The position numbers and the translations under genes were made by a program. Shown in pieces: positions 31,611-42,699 of a stretch of 64,000 nucleotides of DNA. Where the stretch lies: assembly GCA_963576565.1 (NCBI GenBank), contig OY755047.1, positions 11,549,764 to 11,613,763 of the forward strand, in the 5' to 3' direction. The notes beneath the pieces were generated by a model. That model saw only the letters and a list, made by a program, of their open reading frames with translations. It searched no databases and was not told where the DNA came from. The stretch comes from Aspidapion aeneum. Taxonomy: Eukaryota; Arthropoda; Insecta; Coleoptera; Brentidae. Position 1 is the stretch's first letter; the number at the start of each line of letters is the position of its first letter.

Positions 31611-32180
31611 CTGCGCTGGGAAACGCGCAAAAAATTCGCCAGACCATAAATTGTACGTTTAATCCCTTTCAGAAGGGCCGTTTAAAAACACTCAGTAAGG
31701 TCTCATAGAAATCATTGAATTCTACCGGGTGGGCCAAAAAAAACCGGACAATTTTCTTTAATCATAACTTTTGAACTATACAATCGATTTTAATTGAAAA
31801 AGTGCGCTGGGAATCGCGCAAAAAATTCGCCAGACCATAAATTGTACGTTTAATCCCTTTCAGAAGGGCCGTTTAAAAACACTCAGTAAGGTCTCACAGA
31901 AATCATTGAATTTTACCGGGTGGGCCAAAAAAAACCGGACAATTTTCTTTAATTATAACTTTTGAACTATACAATCGATTTTAATTGAAAAAGTGCGCTG
32001 GGAAACGCGCAAAAAATTCGTCAGACCATAAATTGTACGTTTAATCCCTTTCAGAAGAGCCGTTTAAAAACACTCAGTAAGGTCTCACAGAAATCATTGA
32101 ATTCTACCGGGTGGACCAAAAAAACCGAACAAGTTTTTTTTTCATTATAACTTTTGAACTATACAATCGATTTTAATGGG
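31611..32180 (+). repeat. 191 bp tandem repeat, three copies
   Basis: GTGCGCTGGGAA-type starts lie at 31611, 31802 and 31993, exactly 191 bp apart. Each unit includes GCCAGACCATAAATTGTACG, TACCGGGTGGGCCAAAAAAA and TTTGAACTATACAATCGATT. The copies differ by only a few bases. Confidence 0.92.
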
Positions 32181-32413
32181 ATGAACTGCACTTGTCACAG
32201 AATTAATCCGAGTTTTAACTAAATATATTTTTTAAACGCCGTCTCAAAATCCAAGATGGCGGACGAAATTAAAATGTACCCTTCAAAGATCCTCGTTTAT
32301 TCTTGTGTTGCGAACATGATTTAATTATTTTTTTAAACTAGTGAAAAAGCTGCATTCTTGCCACGTACAATAATAATCAGAGCATATTATTTTAAAAGGC
32401 TTTCCGTTTTCGG
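32181..32413. other. Repeat-like spacer
   Basis: CCAAGATGGCGGACGAAATT here and ACGATGGCGGACAGAATC at 33860 are similar, each followed by a related stretch, so the flanks of the next element share a repeat. Confidence 0.4.
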
Positions 32414-33665
32414 TCTAGAAGCAAATCATATTACTTTTTGGCAACAGACCATTTCCCCCTAATTTGACCCCGCTGAATCGGAATATCTCTGTTGCCAACT
32501 CGAAACATCGACAGGGACGGAGAAAATCCCCTCCAAACCCCCAAAAACCTGTTTTTTTTTTCAGTTTTATGCAATTTTCTCGAAAACTAACCTTTTTATC
32601 AAAAATTGCAAAGAACAGTTTTTTGTGGAGAATAAAATTCCCTTTCCAACGATGTATTGGTCAATAAGGTTAGGAAAAGCAAGTAGCTCTTCAGTGGCGT
32701 ACGTAAATTGGGATTATTTGGAGCGGTAAATATAAAATAACTTCCACTTTGTTATACATCGTTTGAAAGGAAATTTTATTGGCTATGACGAAGTATAGAA
32801 CATATTTTTTGATAAAGAGCTTGGTTTTTAAGAAAATTGAATAAAACATATGAAAGAATTTGTTTTTTTAAATGATTTGTTGAAATCACCCCCATTGACG
32901 GACGTCGCTGGAGAGTTTGCTATAAGTCAAACCCCACCGAGTTTCACATTTTTAAAAAGGGAATTTCCCTGTCTAAAAAAAAGTGTAGACCAAGTTTTTT
33001 TATGTTAAGCTTAGTTTTTGAGAAAATTAGATAGAACATGTAACAAAAATGGTTTATTTTCTGTTTTTTCAAAATTAATTTAATTTACGGATGCCCCTGA
33101 AGTTTTATTTATAAAACCGATTTAATCATGTTACGTCATTTTGAAGGAAATTTTATTGAGTATACCAAAATGTAATACATGGTCTTTCGTAGATATTAGT
33201 TTTTAAAAAAATTAAATAAATCTTGGAAAAAACATAGGTATTTTTTCAACTTTTTTTAATTACTTCAATTAACGGACGCCGCTGGAGAGCTTGTTATTAC
33301 ACAAACTTTATAAGGTTATACCATGTTGAAAAGGGAATTATTGTCTACAATAAAGTATATTGTACATTTTTCTCTTAGAAGCTTTGTTTTTAAAAAAATT
33401 TGAAAAAAACCTCAAACTTTCAGATTTTGGGGGGCTGGGGGGGTTTTTGGATGTTTTTGCAGCCAAATATATATTTTGAATGTACACCTGTGACAATTTG
33501 GGCTTTTCAGCGGCAATTTAAAATTCCGCCGCCATTTTGGCCGCCATCTTGAATATCTCAGCCCCTGTCAATATTTCGAGTTGGCAACAGGGATTTTCGG
33601 ATTCAGCAGGGTCAAAATAGGGGGAATTGCCCATTTGCCAAAAAGTAATATAAAATGCTTCTAGA
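32414..33665. mobile_element. Non-autonomous TIR element with ~100 bp arms
   Basis: The left arm (TCTAGAAGCA, TATTACTTTTTGGCAA, CCCCCTAATTTGACCC, TGTTGCCAACTCGAAA) is the complement of the right arm ending at 33665. Between them lie about four degenerate ~190 bp units marked by CGGACGYCGCTGGAG at 32894, 33086 and 33271. A fragment of the same type is at 17640-18600. Confidence 0.8.
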
Positions 33666-34129
33666 AAGTGGATTTTCCCGAATCTTGCCTGAACTATAAG
33701 GTACGAAAGAGCAAAATCAGTTCAGTGGTACTAAAAACAAATATGCAATGTATATGTCTCAACCATTGTTTTGCATATTATACGATTGCCTTGCCAAGAG
33801 AATTGATTGCTCTTTAAAGTTTATCACTAAAATCATCACTAAAATCATCTAAAAATTTACGATGGCGGACAGAATCAAGATTAATTCTTCAAAATGGCGA
33901 GTTTATTCTTATTTTCCGAAAATGTTTTAGTCTTTTTTAGCTTAAACGGCTTCTTTTTATTTTTCGAACTTAATAGTATTGTCTAGAACCTCAATCGCTT
34001 CCACATTCACATGTCGATAGAGTCTATCCTCATGACTTTTTGCATACATTTTTCCAAATGTTTCCTAATACTTATACTAGAATTTTACTTTTTTTAGTAC
34101 AACCTCATAGTTGAATACCATGTCCATAC
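33666..34129. other. No gene seen
   Basis: AT-rich repeat-like sequence that includes the ACGATGGCGGACAG phrase noted above. Confidence 0.3.
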
Positions 34130-34745
34130 TGTAGAGGTGTTGAAAACGTAACTATTCGTTACTCGAGTACTCGTTACTCGACAAATAACGGAGTAACGAA
34201 TACCGATCCGAAAATTAAATGATTACTCTCGTTACTTTGATATCTCTGATTCCTTCGATTATTTTAGTATTCAGAATGTATTTCTTTATGTTTGTTGTTT
34301 TTGCTCAAACTTTGTGTATATTTTTTAAGTTCTCGTCTAAGATAGTTATTTTTGTCTCTATTTTTATTTACTTTTATATTTTAAGTATGTATTTCTTTGT
34401 ATGTAAGGCATTAGATATTTAAAACAAAGTTGTACACAGAACAGTTCCTAGGTAATTTCTACCTTTATTTTTAAAATTTTAGCCGGCATTTTGAAAATTG
34501 CAATTGAATATTTCCATAATAATAACAACAAAAATATACCTACAAGTAAATGATCTTCGAATTAACGCCAGTCCGAGAATTTGCACTAATTGTATGATTA
34601 AATTGAATATAGTTACAGTAATCAAAGTAACGATAGTAACGAATATATAAAATGATTACTTAGTAGTCGAGTAACGATTAGTAACGAATATTCAAAAGTA
34701 ACAATTTGTCTTTCAAGCAGTAACCTGTTATAATTTTTGAACCTT
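34130..34745. mobile_element. GTAACGAGTA-rich non-autonomous element
   Basis: Clusters of GTTACTCG, AGTAACGA and related words crowd both ends (34150-34235 and 34610-34720). GAGGTGTTGAAAACGTAAC at the left is weakly mirrored by TTATAATTTTTGAACCTTGC at the right. The style suggests a hAT-like MITE with subterminal repeats, the sites bound by transposase. Confidence 0.5.
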
Positions 34746-35232
34746 GCAATTAGCCAGTTCATTTTTCGAAACCTTATCTTGACATTAAATAACGTAGTTT
34801 TGACACATTAATAAAAAATTTAATTTTTAATAAAAATAAACCTACCTCAACACCTCCGCAACAAAAATACGTCTTATGGATAGCTGTGTGTGCCTGCTGG
34901 CACCAATTTTTTTTATGTATAAAAAACCACCTTTACAAAATTGTTTTGCCAGCAAAAGTGTGTCATTTTTTCTGCATAAAATGGTATTTTTCCTGTTTTT
35001 TTACACGGAGCTAACCACCCGTCATCCCCTATGTTCGTCCTATTATCCGGAATTTTGATACGGGTTAGCCGTCTATTGTCCCTGCTCAGAGCTATAAAAT
35101 GGGGACGGTTTGGGGTTGGGGATGCCTGCAGGGGTATCTTTATCATATACCTACTTACAATATTATTTGGGGTATTAGACTGCTGGACTGAAGACTGGAA
35201 GGAATCCATAATAAAATCTACCTATTCCATTT
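34746..35232. other. No gene recognised
   Basis: Overlapping frames on both strands (34876-35234) include no known motif. Close to the LINE 3' end at 35233. Confidence 0.3.
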
Positions 35233-36008
35233 AGCCTTCTTCAATCCATCTTTGAGACAGGGCTCCCCCAATATCTTCCACTCTTCTCTGTCTGTCGCCG
35301 TGTTCATCCATCTAGTTCCCGCGTGTTTCTTTGAATCGTCCGCTCACCTCATTTGGGGGCTTCCCCTACTTCTTTTATTTTCCCAAGGTTTCCAGTTTAC
35401 AATACATTTGTTTCATCGATCGTCTTTCTGTCTGATAGTATGACCGGCAAGTTTCCATTTTAATTTTGCTACTTCTCCTCTGATATCCCTTACTTTTGTT
35501 TTATTTCTGATCGATTCATTCCTTTTTCTATCTGTTAGCTTTACATGTAACATTTGTCTTTCCATTGATCTTTGGGCTTTTGTTACCTTATCCATGTTTG
35601 ATTTGTATCTTGTGTCCAGGTCTGGGATCCATAGGTAAGTAGAGGAAGGATACATTGGTTACACACTTTCGTTTTGAGGTAATGAGGATATTTTTTATTT
35701 CTTAATATGTAGCTTAATTTACCGAATGCTGCACAGGCCAATCTTACTCGTCTTTTGATTTCAGCTGTTTGGTTTTCCTTTTTCAGTTTAATAATTTGTC
35801 CTAGGTATATATATTCTTCTACTTGTTCTATTTTTTTTTGGTCTACTCTGACGGTAATATTTTCATCTTTGTTTGTTATGATTTTAGTTTTAGTTTAGTT
35901 CATATCTAAGCCTATATTTTTAGCTGCTGTATCCTGTTCTTCCAGCATTTTTATCAGTTCTTCTTTCTTGTCTGCTATTAAGGCGATATTATCAGCATAT
36001 CTTCAGAT
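35233..36008 (-). pseudogene. LINE reverse transcriptase fragment, family 2, minus strand
   Basis: With frameshifts, the minus strand encodes the end of the palm (YADNIALIADKKEELIKML), YIYLGQIIK, CAAFGKLSY, TKAQRSMERQMLHVKL, then KLKWKLAGH and a C-terminal RGSPQ block. These are the thumb and C-terminal parts of a non-LTR reverse transcriptase distinct from the family at 3415. Similar pieces lie at 36245-36880 in the opposite orientation and throughout 60827-63400. Confidence 0.8.
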
Positions 36009-36244
36009 GGTTCAAGAATAACCATAACCATTATTCTCCACACACAAGTAAAAACTATCGAACTCAATGCAATTTATAAGCTTTTCACAAAAACATTAAC
36101 AGTTAGACTAACAACAAAATTTGACGGTTATCAATAAAAAGAACAAGCAAGATTCATAAAAGTTTTCAATACATTTATTATTATTAGCCATAAATCATTT
36201 AAACTTTTTAACCAGGCCCCAGAAGATGTTTCTAAAAACTTACA
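36009..36244. other. Spacer between two opposed LINE fragments
   Basis: AT-rich. No feature is seen. Confidence 0.35.
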
Positions 36245-36880
36245 TTGTGAAAAATAGGCATCAGAGTAAACGGACAATACTTGAACCCCCTAAGATATGA
36301 TGACGCTATCGCCTTAATAACTGGATACAGCAGCTAAAAATATAGGCTTAAGTATAAACTACACTAAAACTAAAATCAAAACAAACACAGATGAAGAAAT
36401 CACGATCAGAATAAACCAAGAAAAAATAGAACAAATAGTGAATTACATATATACGGGACAAATTATCAAGAGGCAAGTAAGATTAGCCCATGAAGCATTC
36501 GGTAATTTAAGCAACATATTAAACAATAAAAAATATCCTCAGCACCTCAAAACGAAAGTGTATAAGCAGCATACGTCTCCTTCCAGACCTGGACCCATAC
36601 AAAACATGGATAAGGTAACAAAAGCCCAAAGATCAATTGAAAGACAAATGTTACATGTAAAGCTAACAGATAGAAAAAGGAATAAATGGATAAAAATTAA
36701 AACCCTAGTAAATGATGTCAGAGGAGAGGTAGCAAAATACAAATGGAAATTTATCTGTCATAATATCACGATCAGACAAAAAGACAATCGATGGAACAAA
36801 TGTATTGTAAACTGGAGATCTTAGGAAAATAAAAGAAGTAGGGGAAGACCCCAAATTGTAGGAGCGGAACTAGATGGTCG
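36245..36880 (+). pseudogene. LINE reverse transcriptase fragment, family 2, plus strand
   Basis: From AATAGGCATCAGAGTAAACGG through a damaged LRYDDAIALIT block, then LAHEAFGNLSNIL, HLKTKVYKQ, TKAQRSIERQMLHVKL and RWNKCIVNWRS. The part coding LPVLTYGSQ-like sequence is deleted. Together with the minus-strand copy it forms a loose inverted pair. Confidence 0.8.
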
Positions 36881-37290
36881 AACACGGCGCACAGTGTTTC
36901 AGAAGCACAATCTTGGTAGTAAATATTTATATATTTAGATATGCAGGGTGTTTTTGAATAACCTGCTAATATTTAATAAGGTAATTATTGGGTCCATTTT
37001 GAGAGAAAAACTTTTTGTGAACATATGTCTTAAAACGTCTTAACTTTTACGAACAGGGTGTTATAGGTTTTTAACAAATCGCCTTTTTTAATAATATCTT
37101 TGATACTGCTCTAGATATTTTTGTGAAATTTAGTATATAGTTTCTAATTATCAAAAGGAATTTTTTGATGGATAACATGTTTTTTTATTTTGACCAGTGG
37201 CGTTCGTATGGGAATTTCCCTTGGTATTTTTGAAGAAAATAATAAATTGTTTTTCTCGTAAGGGATGCTAGTAAATAAATTTTATATTTT
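36881..37290. other. Dispersed CAGGGTGTT repeats, no gene
   Basis: GCAGGGTGTTTTTGAATAAC at 36944 and ACAGGGTGTTATAGG at 37054 are typical of insect interspersed repeats. CAGTGGCGTTCGTATGGG at 37196 is a further CAGTGGCG end. Confidence 0.4.
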
Positions 37291-37472
37291 AGCTCACACA
37301 TATACTATACTATAGTAGTGTGAGCTATGGTGATCCTAATTTTTTCGAGAAAAAAAAAGGTTGCTCCGATTTCAAAAATTTTTATATATCTTTGCGTTTC
37401 AGATAATTTTAAAACTTTTTTGTTGCGCCGTCTGTCTGTCTGTCTGTCTGTATGTCTGTCTGTCTGTCTGTA

Positions 37473-37503
<31 letters not shown>

Positions 37504-38082
37504 GTGTCTGTATGTCTGTCTGTAACGACCAACGCGCATAACTCAAAAACCGCTTGGCCGATTTTAATGAAATTTGGTTCCTAGGCTGGGTCTTGGGTAG
37601 AGATGGTCCCATTTAAAAATGAACAAAATCCACCGAACACAAACCAAATAAAAGGGTGGGGGTAGATTTCAAAAATTAGAGTTTATGTGAAAATATGGCG
37701 TGTGTGATATTAAACGAAAGGTAATTGAGTCTGCAGTTAAACAAAATACATTTTAATTTATTTAAAAAAAAAGGGTGGGGGTATATTTTAAAAATTAGAG
37801 TTTAAGTGAAAATATGGCGTGTGTGATATCAAACGAAAGGTAATTGAGTCCGGACTTTAACAAAATACATTTTAGTTTTTGTTTTTTTTGTAAGGGTGGG
37901 GGTAGATTTCAATAATTTGAGTTTAAGTCAAAACATGGCTTGTGTGGTATCAAACAGAAGGTAATTTAGTCTGGAGTTGAATAAAATATATTTCAGTTTT
38001 TAGTTATATTAGCTCACATGTACACTATAACTATAGTACCTAGTGTGAGCTTAGGGGCCCATATATTGGCAGAGTATTTTAT
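37291..38082 (-). repeat. Hairpin-ended dispersed repeat, copy 2
   Basis: Reverse-orientation partner of 70-790. Hairpins lie at 37291-37326 and 38011-38051, with the CCACCC-type tandem units as GGGTGGGGGTA at 37655, 37775 and 37895. The extension past the second hairpin (TTGGCAGAGTATTTT) matches the left flank of copy 1. Confidence 0.75.
37432..37524 (+). repeat. (TGTC)n microsatellite
   Basis: About 23 TCTG/TGTC units with a few TATG and TGTG interruptions. Open frames across it read as SVCL or TDRQ repeats and are not genes. Confidence 0.92.
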
Positions 38083-39133
38083 TCGAGGTCCGTACATTAA
38101 ACGAAAAAAATCAACATACAACATATCCATAACAAAGAATAATAATTTCAATAATAATTTTTATGTTAGAAAACAGTGGCGTACCATTATTTTCTTTAAA
38201 ATTTATGTATTTTAAACATACCTACAAAATATTTTATTTACTGCGTAGTCTGTAAGAGGCTGTAATTTTTTATACAGGGTGTTAAAGTTGAAGATCCAAG
38301 TAATACCAAAATAAATTATCCTTAGAGTTACCTTTAGTTACTAAAAACATAATCCATATAAAATAATATATATTTTTTTGAGAACTTCAAAAATTCGATA
38401 AAACATTTACATTTAGTTATCTACGATTGAGTTACAATTTCAGGGTAAAAAATATGTAATGTCAAACTAGATATCTTAAGCAATTACTGGTATTTTGTAT
38501 CTTTCTAGTTTTATTTTAGTAAGCAGAGTAATTTAGGTTTCAAACTAGCCATTTATAAAATATACCTACTTTACGGAACTGCAAAATAAAAAACAAAGAT
38601 ATTTTTTTTAAAAATGCTTTATTTTTGTATGGTATGGAATGTCTGCTTATCAAATGAAAATATATAATTTATTTTGCTTGTAGTCAAAACATTATTTTTT
38701 TCTAGCTGGTTTGGGATGTTGAAACACAGTGCGGCGATGGATGAACACGGCGATAAATTACGGAGATTTCAGTCTACCAAATTTTAAGTTATTAAGTAGA
38801 TGGTGGAAGTACTATGTAGCTGAAAGCTGTATTCAGAATAGCTGGAAGCCGAATAATTAGTTTTGGACACATCACGTGTCACTGACACTTTTCTACCCCA
38901 AAAGCGGAACAGATAATGCCACCGGGACAAAGGGAGTAACGTTTACAAATATCACGGTATACAAGGTCTTCCATGTAAAAATTCCACAAATGAATTTCGG
39001 ATTAACTTTTTTTTCGAAAAGCTGTTTTTACGAATTACATTTTTTGAACAAGAAATTTTTTCAATTGTAATTTTTTTCGAAATTATGTCCAAAGCAACTT
39101 TGAAAAATCAATCCTTCAAAACTTTTAAAAGAA
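38083..39133. other. Upstream region of the HMG-box gene; no separate gene
   Basis: Contains TATACAGGGTGTTAAAG at 38271, a common repeat word, and AT-rich sequence. A 64-codon frame at 38876 has no recognisable features. The last ~35 bases (CTTTGAAAAATCAATCC to the ATG) are shared with the upstream parts of the other exon-1 copies. Confidence 0.35.
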
Positions 39134-39531
39134 ATGGACGATTCTTGTGAAATTGTGGATATTTCTCAGAATTCACCCACTACAGGACAATTCTTCGGTT
39201 CCGCCAAGGCCTACTGTGCACAGAGGAACAGCTGATTACGCCAGAAAATAACCTACTGTATACTATTTTAGACTCCTGTATATTAAACCCAGAAAAAGAC
39301 TCGCTGACAATTGGAACTGGGTTTTTTAACCCAGGAAAAGGGATTTTGATTCCAAACGACAGCAGTGTAACTCAGGAAAGGCAATCTTGTCTGCATAAGG
39401 GGGTTCCAAGAACCTCAAAGGCTTTTATGCTGTACACCTATAAAAATACAGCATTTGATTTCGAAATACCGTCACTTTTTTCCCATTTAACCAAAATTGT
39501 GTGCTTTAAGGTTTTCGAAAAATCCAAGTAG
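39134..39531 (+). pseudogene. Decayed copy 1 of HMG-gene exon 1
   Basis: Begins MDDSCEIVDISQ like the real exon. A one-base deletion after GGTTCCG (39202) shifts the frame, and only the later part is open again. It keeps GFFNPGKGILIPNDSS and PRTSKAFMLYTY but then diverges at the start of the HMG box and lacks the splice donor. The period to copy 2 is about 570 bp. Confidence 0.85.
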
Positions 39532-39689
39532 TATGTAGTTACTTTTATTTGGGACACAGCATAACAAATATTCGTATATGGCGACATATTTAGACATCCG
39601 TGCCTACGATGACCGAAATGAAATCATCTGTCATTCTAAACCGATGCATGGTTGTCAGGGTACCTGCTCATTAATTGTCAACTTTGAAA

Positions 39690-40096
39690 ACAAACAATCA
39701 ATCCTGTGAAATGTGGATATATCTCAGGATTCACCCACAACAGGAGAATTCTTCGGTTCCGACCAAGGCCTACTGTGCACAGAGGAACAGCTGATTACGC
39801 CAGAAAATAACCTACTGTATACTATTTCAGACTCCTGTAATTTAAACTCAGAAAATAACTCGCTGACAATTGGGACTGGGTTTTTTAATCTAGGAAAAGG
39901 AATTTTGATTCCAAACGACAGCAGTATAACCCAGGAAGGGCAATCTTGTCTCCAGAAGAGGGTTCCAAGACTCTCAAAGGCTTTTATGCTGACACCTATA
40001 AAAATACATCATTTGATTAAGCTCGAAATAGAGTCACTTTTTTCCCATTTAACCAAAATTGTGCGTTTTAAGGCTTCCGAAAAATCCAAGTAGTAT
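39690..40096 (+). pseudogene. Decayed copy 2 of HMG-gene exon 1
   Basis: A deletion of about 30 bp between TCAATCC and GTGAAAT removed the start codon. The frame from 39713 still reads DISQDSPTTGEFFGSDQG to PRLSKAFMLTP without a stop. Like copy 1, it diverges inside the HMG box into a sequence ending FKASEKSK and lacks the donor, so both copies share one ancestor distinct from the functional exon. The spacing to the functional exon is about 594 bp. Confidence 0.85.
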
Positions 40097-40285
40097 GTAG
40101 TTACTTTTATTTGGGACACAGCGTAAAAAAAATTCGTCTATGGCGACATATTTAGACATGCATGCCTACTCTGACTAAAATAAAATCATCTGTCATACTA
40201 AATCGATGCATGGTTGTCAGGGTACCTGCTCATTATTTGTCAACTTTGAAAAGAAACAATCAATCCTTCAAAACTTTTAAAAGAA

Positions 40286-40661
40286 ATGGACGATTGTTGT
40301 GAAATTGTGGATATTTCTCAGGATTCACCCACAACAGGAGAATTCTTTGGTTCCGACCAAGGCCTACTGTGCACAGAGGAACAGCTGATTACCCCAGAAA
40401 ATAACCTACTGTATACTATTTCAGAATCCTGTAATTTAAACCCAGAAAATAACTCTCTAACAATTGGTTCTGGGTTTTTTAATCCAGGAAAAGGGATTTT
40501 AATTCCAAGTGACGGCAGTATAAGCCAGGAAAGGCAATCTTGTCTCCAGAATAAGGTACCGAGGCCTCCAAATGCTTTTATGCTTTACGCCAATGAAAAT
40601 CGCAAGAGCATGGCCCATCTCTACCCTGCAGATTCTAATAAGGTCATTAGTAAGCGCTTGG
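40286..40661 (+). CDS. SOX/MATA-type HMG-box transcription factor, coding exon 1 of 3
   Basis: The ATG at 40286 (context AAAGAAATGG) opens 125 codons plus one base and ends at a GTATGT donor at 40662. Residues 1-89 are an acidic, Asn/Ser-rich leader with no known domain. The HMG box starts near residue 90 with KVPRPPNAFMLYANENRK and reaches ISKRL at the splice site. RP-x-NAFM-x-(W/Y) followed by (I/V)SKRLG and EWK is the signature of the SOX/TCF/MATA class, which binds and bends DNA sequence-specifically in the nucleus. Exons 2 and 3 complete a 320-residue protein with no stop. Ortholog identity (for example a divergent insect SOX) is not resolved. Two decayed copies of this exon lie upstream. 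Confidence 0.88.
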
Positions 40662-40779
40662 GTATGTTCCTTTCCTTTTTTTAGGGTTTTTTAAGTATAT
40701 TTTTAAACGAACCTCCATTTGATTTTTAATAATAACATAAGTCGCTTCAGTGCGTGCCTAGTCATATTAAAATACAGGA

Positions 40780-40945
40780 TGGGCGCACCGAGGGAGGGAG
40801 GAAGTTTTGCCCCCCCCCTCCAATGGTAAGATTTTTCTAAATATTTTCCACATATTTCATAAATATCAAAATAGAATTGCATAAAGTCCGACATTATGGG
40901 TTCTTGCCCCCCCCCCCATGGAATTTTCCTGGGTGCGCCTCTGAC
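40780..40945. mobile_element. G/C-run MITE inside intron 1
   Basis: GATGGGCGCACCGAGGG and GGTGCGCCTCTG are opposed ends like those of 6891-7142. The interior repeats the TTTTTCTAAATATTTTCCAC block found at 955. No clean target duplication. Confidence 0.65.
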
Positions 40946-40994
40946 TACATAATGTTAACACCACAGAAAATCGTAAGTTTTAGCGTTACTACAT

Positions 40995-41150
40995 ATTTAA
41001 TATGAAGCTGGGTTTATACAGAAACATAGCATGACATAACATAACAGAGTTGAAGTTATGATATTGGTGTTTATACAGAAAAATAATATCGCATAACATA
41101 ACATAACATAAGATGAGACATAAACATTTATCTTTCTATCATGTCATGAA
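40995..41150. mobile_element. CATAACATAAC-rich transposon fragment
   Basis: TGGGTTTATACAGAAACATA and GTGTTTATACAGAAAAATA are direct relatives of the GGGGTTTACACATAACG end at 50876, followed by repeated CATAA words. Probably the remains of the same broad family. Confidence 0.4.
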
Positions 41151-41367
41151 ATGTTTAGAATTATTTAGTTACCCCTAAAATGGAATTCCAAAAAAAATAC
41201 TTTATCTGTTCACCTATATATCTGGCAACACTGTGCGCAAACTTCAACTGTATTGGTTAATAAAAAGAAGCTGCGGGCGAGAAATTCTTTTAGTCGTGCT
41301 TCTGCGGTCTCTCCACAAAATTTTGGCGTTAGTTTTTTTGAATTAAACATGTTTTGCTTAATTTTAG

Positions 41368-41523
41368 GGACAGAATGGAAAACCTTGAGCCCCTTGGAAA
41401 AAACCAAATACTTTCAAAGAGCCAAAACCATTGATTCAGAACACAAAAAGAAGTACCCTGGCTATGTTTACAATCCTAAGGAGGCCAGGATGCGTAAAGC
41501 CCTGCGAGAAGCCACCAATAAGG
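41368..41523 (+). CDS. HMG-box transcription factor, coding exon 2 of 3
   Basis: Begins with GG, completing the glycine split from exon 1, then reads TEWKTLSPLEKTKYFQRAKT, EHKKKYPGYVYNPKEARMRK and ends in one base before GTATGT. This supplies helices 2 and 3 of the HMG box, including the EWK tryptophan and the YP-x-Y-x-Y motif. YNPKEARMRKALRE forms the basic tail after the box. Residues 127-177 of the joined protein. Confidence 0.9.
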
Positions 41524-42057
41524 GTATGTAACCACCCACAGCGGCAGATTTAGGAGGGGACAGAGGGGCCACGGCGGCTCCCTCCTTCCCTGACATAAAA
41601 TTTTCTTTGATATTTAGTAAAAAAAATTAAAATATATTAATCGCAAGTTTTAAAAAAATTACTCGCAACATCACTTTTTTAATTTTTTTTCACTAAAATT
41701 ACTTAGCATTCCAATGACTTTTTCCTGCGGCGCATTTCATTTCCCTGTGAATTTCAATTTCAGGGCTAACACTCACATCAAGGAAAATAATAATAATCTT
41801 CTTATCCACTTTTTTCTCTTTTCTCCGAAATGGTGGCTGCTTTATGGCCTATTACTACTATACCTAGTAACGATCTATTACAAAAAATTTCGCAAAATAC
41901 AGATATCGTACGAATGTTAAATTGGTTGCTACAAGAGTTTTAATCACAATGAGATCACAATAAATGAAAATCACTTGGATACAATATAAAAAGAAGAAAG
42001 GCAGGTTCCAGATTTTATTAACCTGCTAAAATAATAATAAGTTTATTGAATTTGTAG
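41524..42057 (+). other. Intron 2 of the HMG gene
   Basis: GTATGT...TTTGTAG, phase 1. It contains a short G-rich repeat trace (41540-41590) and AT-rich sequence. Frames within it are not genes. Confidence 0.8.
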
Positions 42058-42488
42058 GCACATTCCACAGTCACCCACCTGATCAACCAGACTATATTTC
42101 CACGGGTGAAATTATCAGTCTTTCTTTGAAGGATCAAAACGAAGATACTTCAAACAAACCTAACAATCAAAATATAGAAAATATGGACGCTCCACAAACT
42201 AATAATAATCTCCCAAGTTTTGAAGAAACGAATGATTTCAAGGGGTGTCCAAATATCTATCTACCACTGAGTGGAACTAAGTTCAGTGCATCTCCAGATT
42301 TATTTACTAATAATGCTCACTATCATAAAGTGTACATTGCTAAGTATTTTCAAAGTATTCCAGAATACGAGGTTTTGGATATTACAACTGAAGATGGAAC
42401 AAGTTTTCCTTATGTGGCGATTCCGAATATGAGGTTCAGACAGAATCATAATTTGGACAAAAATAATCAAACAAATCAACAGCTTTGA
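42058..42488 (+). CDS. HMG-box transcription factor, coding exon 3 of 3 (C-terminus)
   Basis: Opens with GC, completing a glycine, then TFHSHPPDQPDYISTGEIIS and about 120 further residues to a TGA at 42486. The region is polar and Asn-rich with no known domain, but it contains a well-kept central block (CPNIYLPLSGTKFSASPDLF ... YEVLDITTEDGTSFPYVAIP). That block is preserved in the tandem copies and may reflect function or only recent duplication. The frame joins exons 1 and 2 with no correction needed. No AATAAA was seen close by. It is followed by three decayed copies of itself. Confidence 0.82.
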
Positions 42489-42699
42489 ATTATTTTTTAA
42501 AGGATTGAGTTAGAAATTTTCTTGTTAGATTTTAAAATATTTTAATTTAAATAATTATTTTGAAGTCTCGTGGTTTATACGTGAAAAATATGTATTCTCC
42601 AATACCTCATTCAGTTTTAAAAAGTCTGAAGAAACTACTAGAATATAACATGTGTCTCAATATCTATCCTTCACTAAGTGTCACTCAGTGACTCAGTTA

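Larger units (their letters stand above)
40662..41367 (+). other. Intron 1 of the HMG gene, with MITE fragments
   Basis: GTATGT...TTTTAG intron interrupting the HMG box after the SKRL-G codon (phase 1). It contains a G/C-run MITE fragment and a CATAAC-rich segment. The branch-side sequence TGCTTAATTTTAG is pyrimidine-rich. Confidence 0.8.

Noticed and set aside
31611..32180. CRISPR array
   Set aside because: Units are 191 bp and contiguous with no unique spacers, and the genome is eukaryotic; likewise for the other tandem arrays.
37305..37612. Open frames reading SVCL or TDRQ repeats
   Set aside because: They are translations of the TGTC microsatellite and have no coding character outside it.
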